Positions 45,354-53,894 of a DNA stretch of 64,000 nucleotides are shown here, one piece after another. Numbering within the stretch: position 1 is the first letter of the stretch; every line of letters begins with the position of its first letter. The position numbers and the translations under genes are program-made. This DNA is from DATFQI01 sp963816955 (GTDB taxonomy: Bacteria; Actinomycetota; Thermoleophilia; Solirubrobacterales; Solirubrobacteraceae): assembly GCA_963816955.1 (NCBI GenBank), contig CAWFME010000003.1, positions 372,001 to 436,000 on the forward strand, written 5' to 3'. Under the pieces are notes generated by a model. That model ran no database searches and was not told the origin of the DNA. It saw only the letters and a list, made by a program, of their open reading frames with translations.

Positions 45354-45869
45354 TCATGTGGGACGGATCTCGAGCGCCTCGATGAATCGCGACACCATGT
45401 TGTACGCCGCGATCGTTGCCGTAAGCTCGACCAGCTCGCGTGCGTCGAACTCCGCACGCACCGCGCTGAACGTCGCGTCGGGCACCTGGACTGTTGAAGT
45501 CATTGCGTCGGTGTACGCGAGCGCAGCTCGTTGACGTGCGTCGAAGGACGGCTCGTCGTTCCAGTTCGCGATCCCGTCGATCTGCTGCGCCGAGAGGCCC
45601 TCGCTACGCGCTATCGGGGCATGCTGGTGAGCCTCGTATGGCGCTCGGTTCAGGTGAGCGATGCGCATGATTACCAGCTCGCGGATGGAGCCCGGAAGAC
45701 GGGTGGCGCTCCGGATGCTCGTGAGGTAGTCCAGCCACCCCGCGGCGACGGGTGGAGCATGAAGAAGGACGTGGTAGAGCTCCAGCAGGTTCCCACGTGC
45801 GGTAACGATCCGGTCGACCAGCGGCTCGAGGTCGGCGGCACGTTCGTCCGGCAGCGGGATCCGCGCCAT
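45354..45869 (-). CDS. Carboxymuconolactone decarboxylase (CMD/AhpD-like) family protein
   Basis: 171 residues, all-helical CMD fold: LYHVLLHAPPVAAGWLDYLT, RELVIMRIAHLNRAPYEAHQ HAPIA. The CxxC of AhpD peroxidases is replaced, so a thiol-redox role is unlikely; decarboxylase or lactone-type chemistry is possible. Last gene of the minus-strand catabolic run, two bases after the SDR stop. Confidence 0.85.
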   Translation of the reverse strand: MARIPLPDERAADLEPLVDRIVTARGNLLELYHVLLHAPPVAAGWLDYLTSIRSATRLPGSIRELVIMRIAHLNRAPYEAHQHAPIARSEGLSAQQIDGIANWNDEPSFDARQRAALAYTDAMTSTVQVPDATFSAVRAEFDARELVELTATIAAYNMVSRFIEALEIRPT

Positions 45870-45871
45870 CG

Positions 45872-46681
45872 TCAGGGCGTTGCGGCGGTAAGTCCGCCGT
45901 CGACGACGAGTTCGGTTCCCGTGATGTAGCGCGCCTCGTCGGAGGCCAGGAACAGCACCGCGTTGGCGACGTCCCAGGCGTCGCCCATCCGGCCCATGGG
46001 CACCTGGGCGTCGCGGCGCGATCTGAAGCCCTCGAGGTCGCCCCCCGCGTAGAGGTCTGCGAGTCGCCGGACGAGCGGCGTGTCGATCAGCCCGGGAACG
46101 ACGGAGTTGAGGCGGACGCCCCGCCCCGCGTAGATCACCGCCGTGGTTCGCGTGAAGTGCATTAGCGCCGCTTTCGCGGTTGCGTACCCGACCTGCGGCT
46201 TGCCGATGTACCGGAGCCCGGCGGCCGACGCGACGTTGACGATCGAGCCACCGGCCTGCCGCTGCATCGTCGGCAGGACCTCGCGGCACATGAGGTAGGC
46301 GCTGTTCAGGTTGACGTCGAGCTGCTCCTGCCACGCGTCCGGCTCCAGCTCGACCGGACCCCCGGGGACCGAGCGACCGACGTTGTTGACGAGCACGTCG
46401 ATGCGCCCGCCCAGCGCCCGGCACTCCTCGACGAACCGGCGGACCGTCCCGCCGTCCGTGACATCGCCGACGGCGCCGTGGAAGCTGCCGCCCTCGTCCT
46501 CGATCAGCCGCCCGGTCTGCTCCAGCGCGTCGGGATCGCGATCGATGCCGGCGACACGGGCACCCCGGCGCGCGAGCAGCACCGCGATGGCCTTGCCGTT
46601 CCCCCACCCGGGCGCGCTCGTCCCGCAGCCCGTTACCAGCGCCAACTTCCCCTCGAGGCTGAGCGGGGGCGTTCCCGTCAT
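45872..46681 (-). CDS. SDR-family NAD(P)-dependent oxidoreductase
   Basis: 269 residues. TGCGTSAPGWGNGKAIAVLL is a lengthened cofactor loop, GIDRDPDAL an NAD-type strand, NNVGRS the NNxG motif, IVNVASAAGL and YATAKAALMHF the catalytic Ser, Tyr and Lys, ITGTELVVDGGLTAATP the end. ATG 46681 overlaps the upstream aminotransferase-fold gene by four bases. Probably oxidises or reduces an intermediate of the surrounding pathway. Confidence 0.9.
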   Translation of the reverse strand: MTGTPPLSLEGKLALVTGCGTSAPGWGNGKAIAVLLARRGARVAGIDRDPDALEQTGRLIEDEGGSFHGAVGDVTDGGTVRRFVEECRALGGRIDVLVNNVGRSVPGGPVELEPDAWQEQLDVNLNSAYLMCREVLPTMQRQAGGSIVNVASAAGLRYIGKPQVGYATAKAALMHFTRTTAVIYAGRGVRLNSVVPGLIDTPLVRRLADLYAGGDLEGFRSRRDAQVPMGRMGDAWDVANAVLFLASDEARYITGTELVVDGGLTAATP

Positions 46682-48003
46682 GACCGCGCGAGCACGTCGG
46701 CGAGTGCGGAGAGCAGCTGGTCGGCGTGGTCGTGGCCGAACGGCAACGGCGGGCGCACCTTGAGCGCGCTCGCCGTCATCCCGGCGGCGCTGATCAGCAC
46801 TCGCCGCTCCCGGAGGCCGTTGACTACCCGCCGCGCCTCTTGCCCGTCCGGCTCGCCCGTCGCGGGGTCGACGACATCGGCCGCGACGTAGAGTCCCGCG
46901 CCGCGAACGTGGCGCAGCGCCTCGTGCTCGCGGGCGAGCCCGGCGAGCCCCGTGCGCAGGTGCTCGCCGACGTCGGCGACGTGCGCGAGGAGGTGCTCGC
47001 GCTCGATGACGTCCAGCACCGCGGACGCGGCCGCGATCGCGATCGAGTTGGCGCCGAACGTATTGAAGTACCGGATCTCGTTGCCGAATCGCTCGAGCAG
47101 CTGCGGCCTCGCCGCCACGCCGGAGATCGGCACGCCGTTGCCCATCGGCTTGCCCATGGTGACGAGGTCCGGCTCGATGCCGTGGCGCTGGTAGCCCCAC
47201 ATCGCCGACCCCGTGCGTCCGAATCCGGCCTGGACCTCGTCGGCGATGAAGAGCGCCCCCGTCGCCCGGGCGACGCCGGCGACCGGGCGCAGGAACCCGG
47301 CGGGGCCCGCAACGAGGCCGTCGCTCGAGAACATCGGGTCCATCAGGACCGCCGCGGTCTCCGTGCCGTGCCGGCGGAGGTCCGCGATCGCCTGCTCCAC
47401 GCGCAGGGCGAAGGCCTCGCCCGCCGCGTCGGCGTCGGTCTCGTCCGGACCGGGAGGCGCCACCGTGCGGACGTGCGCGCCGATGGGCTCGTTGGGACCG
47501 AGGCTCGGCGACACCTCCGCCGCCGCGGTGGTGACGCCGTGGTAGGCGTTCGCTGTCACGACGACGCCGCGCGCGCCCGTCGCGTGGCGGGCGATGCGTA
47601 GGGCGAGGTCGGTCGCCTCGCTGCCGCTGCAGGCGAACATGACGCTGGCGAGGCCGTCGTGGTGGGTGGCCAGCAGGCGCTCGGCGTAGTCGAGGATGGG
47701 CTCGCCGAGGTATCGCGTGTTCGAGTTCAGCGTCTCGGCCTGACGGGAGATGGCCTCCACGACGTGCGGATGGCAGTGACCGACGCACGGCACGTTGTTG
47801 TAGGCGTCCAGATAGGCGGCGCCATCGGCGTCGAAGAGGTGCACCCCCTCGCCCCGGATGGCCTCGATCGGCCGCTCGTAGAACAGCTTGTAGCCCGGCC
47901 CCAGCAGCTCGCGGCGCCGCGCGATCATCGACCGCGCGCGTGGTTCGAGCGCGTTGACGCGGCTCGGATCGAAGCTGTTCGGCATCGCGCCCGGCGTCGA
48001 CAT
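46678..48003 (-). CDS. Class III PLP enzyme, phospho-lyase-like (AGXT2L subgroup)
   Basis: 441 residues. The N-terminus (RRRELLGPGYKLFYERPIEA, YLDAYNNVPCVGHCHPHVVE, NSNTRYLGE) is the pattern of the subgroup that includes ethanolamine-phosphate and 5-phosphohydroxylysine phospho-lyases, which release phosphate and ammonia to give an aldehyde. PLP-Lys is in VTMGKPMGNGVPISG, and IADEVQAGFGRTG carries the PLP Asp. The very next gene upstream in the operon is an APH-type kinase, as in kinase/phospho-lyase pairs. A true transaminase cannot be excluded. Confidence 0.85.
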   Translation of the reverse strand: MSTPGAMPNSFDPSRVNALEPRARSMIARRRELLGPGYKLFYERPIEAIRGEGVHLFDADGAAYLDAYNNVPCVGHCHPHVVEAISRQAETLNSNTRYLGEPILDYAERLLATHHDGLASVMFACSGSEATDLALRIARHATGARGVVVTANAYHGVTTAAAEVSPSLGPNEPIGAHVRTVAPPGPDETDADAAGEAFALRVEQAIADLRRHGTETAAVLMDPMFSSDGLVAGPAGFLRPVAGVARATGALFIADEVQAGFGRTGSAMWGYQRHGIEPDLVTMGKPMGNGVPISGVAARPQLLERFGNEIRYFNTFGANSIAIAAASAVLDVIEREHLLAHVADVGEHLRTGLAGLAREHEALRHVRGAGLYVAADVVDPATGEPDGQEARRVVNGLRERRVLISAAGMTASALKVRPPLPFGHDHADQLLSALADVLARS

Positions 48004-48013
48004 GGTGATCCCC

Positions 48014-49063
48014 CTATTCGAGCCCGCAGGCGGCCGCGATCCGCCGGCCGGCGTCCTGCGCCGCGGACGCCGGGACGGCCCTGAGCAGGCGCCAGGCGGC
48101 GGGCGTGTTGCGCATGATGTATTCGCGGTTTTCCGGGAAGCGCACCGAACGCCACTCGGTGATGACGATCCGGATCGTGATCCGGAGCCGAATCAGGTCG
48201 TACAGCAGGGCGAGCTCCGCATCTGTGAACGGCTCCACGCGGTGATAGGCGGCGACGAGGTCGAGCGCCGGAGCGAGCGGATCGTCATCGAGCGCGAGCA
48301 GGTTGGTGGCGGCGACCGCCACGTCGTTGAGCAGCTGCGTGACGACGGCGTCGCCGAAGTCGATGATGCCCGAGACGGAGACGCCGTCGTCGGCGACGAG
48401 GACGTTGTCGCCGCTCATGTCGTTGTGGATCATCTGGCTGCGCAGCCGAGCCAGCCGCGGGCGCGTGTCCGCCTCGAAGCGCTCGAAGGACTCCACGAGG
48501 AGCTCGCGGCCCTCGAGCGCGTCGAGGTCATCGAGGAGCACTCGCACTTGATCGGCCTGCCAGAGGTCCCAGAGCAGCGGCCGGTTCCCCGCCGGGTGGC
48601 TGAAGTCGCGCAGCTCCTGCCCCAAGCGCGCGAGCACGCGACCCAGGTTCGCGCGCAACGGCCCGCTGGTCGGGACGCAGCGCAGCATCCGGCCCTCGAG
48701 GAAGGACGTCATCCGCGCGCGCCGCGTGGCACCGTCGGCGGTGCGCACGACCACCTCGGCCTCGCCCGTCGTGGCCCGGATCACGCGCTGGACGGGCAGG
48801 TCGCGGATGTCCTCCAGCGCGAGCATCGCCGCGGTGGCGAGGTTGGTGACGCCGGGGGGTTCTTCGGGGTGCACCACCTTTAGCAGCCAGGCCTCGCCGC
48901 CGGCCGTCAGCGCGAAGTTGTCGTCCTTCTCGCCGGGGAGCCGCTCCGCGCCGGCGACGACCCCATAGTGCTCGGCGGCGATCCGCTCGGCCTCGTCGGC
49001 CGAGACGCGCGCCGCGGCGGCGGTCAGGGCGCGCAGTCCGTCCGTGGTCGGCCGCAGCGTCAC
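48014..49063 (-). CDS. APH-family small-molecule kinase (hydroxylysine-kinase-like)
   Basis: 349 residues of the aminoglycoside phosphotransferase/choline kinase fold. Nucleotide-binding DDNFALTAGGEAWLLKVVHP, catalytic loop MIHNDMSGDNVLV (HxDxxxxN, with Asn for the first residue after H), and metal motif SGIIDFGDAV. With a class III phospho-lyase next door the best guess is phosphorylation of a hydroxylated amine, as in hydroxylysine kinase. Antibiotic resistance is unlikely in this setting. GTG 49063 overlaps the amidase stop (GTGA). Confidence 0.82.
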   Translation of the reverse strand: MTLRPTTDGLRALTAAAARVSADEAERIAAEHYGVVAGAERLPGEKDDNFALTAGGEAWLLKVVHPEEPPGVTNLATAAMLALEDIRDLPVQRVIRATTGEAEVVVRTADGATRRARMTSFLEGRMLRCVPTSGPLRANLGRVLARLGQELRDFSHPAGNRPLLWDLWQADQVRVLLDDLDALEGRELLVESFERFEADTRPRLARLRSQMIHNDMSGDNVLVADDGVSVSGIIDFGDAVVTQLLNDVAVAATNLLALDDDPLAPALDLVAAYHRVEPFTDAELALLYDLIRLRITIRIVITEWRSVRFPENREYIMRNTPAAWRLLRAVPASAAQDAGRRIAAACGLE

Positions 49064-50493
49064 GGCGCCGCCGGTCGTCGCTGCGCCCACGGACGCGCGG
49101 CCTCGAGCTGCGCGGCGAGCCTGAACAGGAGCGCCTCATCGCCGAACGCCGCGCTGAAGTGCACCCCAATCGGCAGCCCCTCGTCGCTCCAGTCCAGCGG
49201 CACCGACATCGCGGGCTGGCCCGTGGCGTTGGCGATCCAGGTGAACGCGGCGAACGCGGCGTCGACCTCGAACGTGCGCAGCCCCTGGCCGGGCTCTGTG
49301 GCGAACGTCCCGAGCGGCAGCGGCGGCGCGGCCAGCGTCGGAGACAGGACGGCATCGTAGGTTTCGTGGAAGTCCGCGATGCGGCGGGCGTCCGCCTGTA
49401 CCTCCTCGACCGCGAGCAGGTAGTCCGCGGCGCCGTGGGAGCGGCCCAGCTCGACGAGCCACTCCGTCGCCGGCTCGAGCTCCCCCGGCTCGGGATCACG
49501 GCCGAGCTCGCGCCTCCAGGCGTCCAGGCGCCAGGCGGCGCCCGCCGCGTAGATCAGGAAGAAGGCCTCCTCCAGCGCCACGCCGTCGACCGGGAGCGAC
49601 GCCTCCTCCACGGTGTGGCCGAGCTCCTCGCACAGCTTCGCGCCCCGCTCCACCGCGGCGCGGCAGCTCGCGTCCACGGGCACTCCGGTGGGCGCATCCG
49701 GGCAGAGGGCGATGCGCAGGCGCCCCGGATCGGCGCCCACCTCCTCGAGGAACGTCCGCGCCGCCGGCGGCGCCCCGTAGGGGTCGCCCGGCATCGGGCC
49801 GCAGGTCGCGTCCAGCGCCGCTGCGCTATCGCGGACGGAGCGCGTGACGACGTGCTCCGCCCACAGGCCGCCGCCCACGTCCCCGTAGGCAGGCCCGAGC
49901 GGGTTGCGGGCGCGCGTGGGCTTGAGGCCGAAGACGCCGCAGCACGACGCGGGGATGCGGATCGAGCCTCCCGCGTCGTTGGCGTGCGCCAAGGGCACCG
50001 CGCCGGCTGCGACCGCGGCGGCCGAGCCCCCGCTCGAGCCGCCGGTCGTCCGATCGGTGCTCCACGGGTTGCGGCACGGGCCGTAGCGGGCCGACTCGGC
50101 GGTGGAGAGCAGTGCGAACTCGCACGTCGCGGCGGTCCCCACCGGCACCAGCCCGCCGCGTTTGTAGCGCGCGACGATCTCGCTGTCGCGCTCGGGGGTG
50201 AAGTCGCGCAGGTACCGCGAGCCGGACGTGTGGCGGACGCCCGCACACCTGGCCAGGTGGTCCTTGAGGAGCATCGGTACGCCCGCCAGCGCGCCCTCGC
50301 GCGGCGTGTCCGCGGCCAGTGCGCGCGCCTGGTTGTCCATCCGCTCGACGAGGAAGCCGAGCTCCCGGTCGGCGTCCTCGATGCGCCGCAGGGCCGCCTC
50401 GGCGAGCTCCGCCGCCGTCAGCTCACCGGTCCGGACCAAGTCGGCCTGCGCGATGCCGTCGAGCCACTGGAGCGATGCGTCGGTCAGGGCCAC
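49060..50493 (-). CDS. Amidase-signature hydrolase
   Basis: 477 residues. The Ser-cisSer-Lys triad is visible: Lys77 in MLLKDHL, Ser153 in TTGGSSGGSAAAVAAG, Ser177 in NDAGGSIRIPASC. Hydrolyses an amide to acid and ammonia or amine; the substrate is unknown. GTG 50493 gives the family start (VALTDASLQWLDGIAQADLV); the frame is open to 50607, so a longer start is possible. Coupled to the kinase downstream. Confidence 0.87.
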   Translation of the reverse strand: MALTDASLQWLDGIAQADLVRTGELTAAELAEAALRRIEDADRELGFLVERMDNQARALAADTPREGALAGVPMLLKDHLARCAGVRHTSGSRYLRDFTPERDSEIVARYKRGGLVPVGTAATCEFALLSTAESARYGPCRNPWSTDRTTGGSSGGSAAAVAAGAVPLAHANDAGGSIRIPASCCGVFGLKPTRARNPLGPAYGDVGGGLWAEHVVTRSVRDSAAALDATCGPMPGDPYGAPPAARTFLEEVGADPGRLRIALCPDAPTGVPVDASCRAAVERGAKLCEELGHTVEEASLPVDGVALEEAFFLIYAAGAAWRLDAWRRELGRDPEPGELEPATEWLVELGRSHGAADYLLAVEEVQADARRIADFHETYDAVLSPTLAAPPLPLGTFATEPGQGLRTFEVDAAFAAFTWIANATGQPAMSVPLDWSDEGLPIGVHFSAAFGDEALLFRLAAQLEAARPWAQRRPAAP

Positions 50494-50644
50494 CGGCGCG
50501 CCCGGCGTTGCTCGATCTCGTGCGCGGGAACGGCGCCGGCCGGGACGGTGAGGGCCATGCGGCGAGCCTCGCACGCGCCCCGTGCGTGCGTCCATTGGGA
50601 CCCGCACGAAAAGGCGGCGTGGCCGCTGTGGGAAGGACGACGCG

Positions 50645-52084
50645 TCATGGATCGATGGCGACCGTCTTGAGCTCCGTGAAGAACTCGGCTGAGGCCTTCC
50701 CCTGCTCGCGGCTGTGCGAGCTCGAGTCCTTCATGCCGCCGAACGGCGCCTGCGGCTCGGCCCCGGGCGTCTCGCGGTTAACGTGCACCATCCCGGCGCG
50801 GACACCGCGGACGAACTCCAGCGCCCGGCCGATGTCGCGCGTAAAGATCGATGCCGAGAGCCCGTAGCGCACGCCGTTGGCAACCGCGAGGGCCTCGTCG
50901 AGATCGCCCACGTCGATGACGCCGAGCACGGGGCCGAAGACCTCCTCCTGCCCGAGGCGCGACTGCGGGTGGACGCCGAGGAAGATCGTCGGCGCCACGA
51001 AGTTCCCGTCGCCGCCCACGCGGGCGCCACCGACGGCCGGCGATGGCTCGTCCTCGAGGTAGCCGAGCACCTTCTCGAGCTGCGCCGGCGAGGCCAGCGG
51101 CCCGACGTCGACCGACCCGTCAAGCGGGTCGCCCACGCGCAGTGCGCCGACGCGCGCCACCAGCCGCTCCTTGAATGCCTCCGCCACCCGCGGCAGCACG
51201 AGCGCGCGGCTCGTCGCCGTGCACTTCTGCCCCGCCGACCACATGGAGCCGCGCACTGTCAGTTCGACCGCGCGGTCCAGGTCGGCGTCCTCGAGCACGA
51301 CCACCGGGTTCTTGCCGCCCGTCTCGAGCTGCACCTTGACGCCACGCGGCACGGCACGGGCCTGGATGCTGCGGCCGACGGCGAGCGAGCCCGTGAACGT
51401 GATCCCGTCGATCTCCGGATCGGCTGTCACCGCGTCGCCGATCTCCGCGGGCAGGCCGGTGACCAGGTTCAGGACGCCCGCCGGGACCCCGGCTTCGACG
51501 AAGACCTCCACGAGCAGGGCCGCGCACAGCGGTGTCACCTCCGAGGGCTTCCACACGACCGTGTTGCCGAACGCCAGAGCCGGAGCGAGCTTCCACGCCG
51601 GGATCGCGAACGGGAAGTTCCACGGCGTGATCACCGAAACGACGCCGAGCGGCTCCCGCATCGAGAGCAGGAGCGTGCGCGGGCCGGCCGAGGGGTGGAC
51701 GGAGCCCGTGGGCTGTGCCGCCTCGCCCGCGAACCACCGCAGCACGGCGACCGCGCGGTCGATCTCCCCTTCGGACTCGCGCAGCGTCTTGCCCTCCTCG
51801 CGCGTGAGCGTCTCCGCGAGCTCACCACGCCGGGCGGCCAGGCCGGCGGCCGCGCGGTGGAGCATCTCGCCCCGCTCGATCGCCGGGGTGGCGGCCCAGC
51901 CGGACGCCGCCTCCCGCGCGGCGGCGAACGCGTCCCGGACGTCGTCCGGCGACGCCGCCGCGCAGTGGGCCAGAACACGACCGTCGTACGCGGGATCGAG
52001 CGTCGGGAACGTGCGCGCAGGCTCTCGCCAGGCGCCGCCGATGTACGTCCCGCGGGTCGGCACGTCCCGCGTGGCCGCGCTCAC
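50645..52084 (-). CDS. NAD(P)-dependent aldehyde dehydrogenase
   Basis: 479 residues, standard ALDH. PWNFPFAIPAWKLAPALAFG and KPSEVTPL (cofactor), LETGGKNPVVVLEDADL (general-base Glu), SAGQKCTATSRALV (catalytic Cys), QEEVFGPVLGVI. Resembles the succinate-semialdehyde/alpha-ketoglutaric-semialdehyde dehydrogenases. Probably oxidises the aldehyde made by one of the two PLP enzymes. GTG overlaps the ureohydrolase stop (GTGA). Confidence 0.92.
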   Translation of the reverse strand: MSAATRDVPTRGTYIGGAWREPARTFPTLDPAYDGRVLAHCAAASPDDVRDAFAAAREAASGWAATPAIERGEMLHRAAAGLAARRGELAETLTREEGKTLRESEGEIDRAVAVLRWFAGEAAQPTGSVHPSAGPRTLLLSMREPLGVVSVITPWNFPFAIPAWKLAPALAFGNTVVWKPSEVTPLCAALLVEVFVEAGVPAGVLNLVTGLPAEIGDAVTADPEIDGITFTGSLAVGRSIQARAVPRGVKVQLETGGKNPVVVLEDADLDRAVELTVRGSMWSAGQKCTATSRALVLPRVAEAFKERLVARVGALRVGDPLDGSVDVGPLASPAQLEKVLGYLEDEPSPAVGGARVGGDGNFVAPTIFLGVHPQSRLGQEEVFGPVLGVIDVGDLDEALAVANGVRYGLSASIFTRDIGRALEFVRGVRAGMVHVNRETPGAEPQAPFGGMKDSSSHSREQGKASAEFFTELKTVAIDP

Positions 52085-53052
52085 TTCACGGCGCCGCAGT
52101 GTGCAGCCAGGCCGTCGAGCACGATGCGCACCGCCATGTTCGCGGTCCGCTCACCGTGCTCGAGGCTCGGGGCCGTCTCGACCACGTCGAAGCCGAGCAG
52201 CCCGCCGGCGGCCACGCCGCGGACGATCTCGAGCATCTCGCGCGACGTGAGACCGCCGGGCGCGGCCGTGCTCGTCCCCGGCGCGAACGGCCCGTCCATC
52301 GCGTCCACGTCGACGGTCAGGTACAGCCCGTCGTCGCCGCCGGCGATCTCGAGGGCGCGCTCCACGGCGGCCGCGGTGCCCATGCGCCACACGTCCTCGA
52401 GCCACAACACGGTGATGCCCTGCTCGCGGCAGTACGCGAGCTCCTCGCGCGGGTTCATCCAGCCGGCGATGCCGATGAGGACGGTCTTGCGAGGGTCGAA
52501 CCCGGCGTCGATGGCGCGGGTGATCGGGCAGCAGTTGCTGAGGGTCTCGCCGCCGACGTCCATCGCGGTGTCGAGGTGGGCATCGATCAGCACCAGGCCG
52601 GCGCCCGGGCGGACGTCCGCCACCGCCCGGACCGCCGGGATCGTGACCGAGTGGTCGCCCCCGATAACGACGGGGATGGCGCCGCCCTCGAGCACCTGCG
52701 CGATCTCCCCCTGCGCGCGCTCGAAGGTCTTCGTCGGGTTGCCGACGACCGTGAGGCAGTCGCCGGTGTCGACCAGGCCCAGCGACGCCTGGAGGTCGAA
52801 GTCCCACGTCGCGTTATAGGGCAGGTAGAGGCTCGTCGCCTCGCGGATCGCCCTCGGGCCGTAGCTGGCGCCTGAGCGGGTGACGGCCATGGAGTCCCAC
52901 GGCATCCCATAGATGGCCGCGCCGGCGCCGCTGCCGCGGATCGCCTCGGCCTCCGGCGCGACGTGGGGCGCCTTCAGGAAGGTGCCGGCTAGGCCGTGGA
53001 ACAGCACGCTGTTCCACATGGTCGGTCCGGGGCTCTGCGTTGCGTCGCTCAC
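52081..53052 (-). CDS. Ureohydrolase (agmatinase/guanidino-acid hydrolase family)
   Basis: 323 residues of the arginase/agmatinase fold, two-Mn hydrolase releasing urea from a guanidino compound. Metal motifs in order: GGDHSVT, LIDAHLDTA (usual DAHxD), and VDVDAMDGPFAPGTST. The insertion SNCCPITRAID after the second motif and Leu in DAHLD set it apart from typical agmatinases, so the substrate may differ (guanidinobutyrate, guanidinopropionate or similar). GTG 53052 follows a strong AGGAGGACTT. First catabolic step candidate of the run. Confidence 0.88.
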   Translation of the reverse strand: MSDATQSPGPTMWNSVLFHGLAGTFLKAPHVAPEAEAIRGSGAGAAIYGMPWDSMAVTRSGASYGPRAIREATSLYLPYNATWDFDLQASLGLVDTGDCLTVVGNPTKTFERAQGEIAQVLEGGAIPVVIGGDHSVTIPAVRAVADVRPGAGLVLIDAHLDTAMDVGGETLSNCCPITRAIDAGFDPRKTVLIGIAGWMNPREELAYCREQGITVLWLEDVWRMGTAAAVERALEIAGGDDGLYLTVDVDAMDGPFAPGTSTAAPGGLTSREMLEIVRGVAAGGLLGFDVVETAPSLEHGERTANMAVRIVLDGLAAHCGAVK

Positions 53053-53071
53053 AAGTCCTCCTCTTAGATGG

Positions 53072-53851
53072 TCAGCCGGTTCCCCGCCTGGGGTCCTCTG
53101 GCAGCTCGTACCAGGGCACGCGCTCGCCGACCCGCGCGCGTGCCCGCCAGCGCATCGACTTCGGCTCCTCGTCGATCGCGTGGCGGAGCTGCTCGACGCG
53201 CTCGCCGATGGCCGTCTCGTCGAGGTCGTGGGCACCGGAGGCGACGGCCTGGGCCACCCGGTCGAGCGTGAGGGTCACGGTCTTCGCGAGCCCCCAGTCG
53301 GCGCCGCACAGCTTGGCGATCCGGTCGGCGTTGATGGTCTCCTGGTCACCCGTGCCCACCGGGTGGTCGGCGAGCAGTGCCAGCAGGTCGAGCAGGTCCT
53401 TCTCGTTGAGCTGGACGATCTGCGCCTTGGTGAGGAAGAGCTCCGCCAGCGGGATCGTCGGCGAGTCGACGGACAGCCGCTCGCCCAGCGGCAGCTCGTG
53501 GCACATCTTGAAGTGCGACATGAACACGTCGATCTGGCGGCTGCCGCTCGCGTCGAAGTAGAGCCGCCGCGTTTTGCCGTGCAGGCTGTTGAAGCGCTTG
53601 TCGGGGAAGTAGCCGATGTCCGCCAGCAGCGTGTCGAGCGCCTGCCGGTCGACCGCGCCGACCACGAAGTCGATGTCGGCGTAGTCGCGGCGCAGCGCTC
53701 GGTGGCTCGCGCTTGGCGAGTGCAGCGCGACCGCGATCCCGCCCATGAGCCGGATCGCGACTCCCGCCTCGTCGGCGCGGTCGATGACTGCGGCCGCCTG
53801 CCCCAGCAGGAGCGGCGGGTCCTCGCGGGGTCGGTCGTCGTCGGATTCCAC
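53072..53851 (-). CDS. Nucleotidyltransferase-fold protein
   Basis: 259 residues. IRLMGGIAVALHSPSASHRA then DYADIDFVVG gives the G(G/S)..D.D pattern of the AbiEii/minimal nucleotidyltransferase fold; KTRRLYFDASGSRQIDVFMS holds a third Asp, and SPTIPLAELFLTKAQIVQLN fits the helical tail. Its role in the operon is not clear: possibly regulation, or a leftover. GTG 53851 follows GGGAGAGC; ATG 53893 is an alternative. Confidence 0.65.
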   Translation of the reverse strand: MESDDDRPREDPPLLLGQAAAVIDRADEAGVAIRLMGGIAVALHSPSASHRALRRDYADIDFVVGAVDRQALDTLLADIGYFPDKRFNSLHGKTRRLYFDASGSRQIDVFMSHFKMCHELPLGERLSVDSPTIPLAELFLTKAQIVQLNEKDLLDLLALLADHPVGTGDQETINADRIAKLCGADWGLAKTVTLTLDRVAQAVASGAHDLDETAIGERVEQLRHAIDEEPKSMRWRARARVGERVPWYELPEDPRRGTG

Positions 53852-53894
53852 GCTGCTCTCCCGGGTCGAGATGCTCAGGGCAGCGCGTGGCATA

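Noticed and set aside
48014..49063. Aminoglycoside resistance gene
   Set aside because: The APH fold alone does not show resistance; operon position beside a phospho-lyase-like enzyme favours a metabolic kinase.
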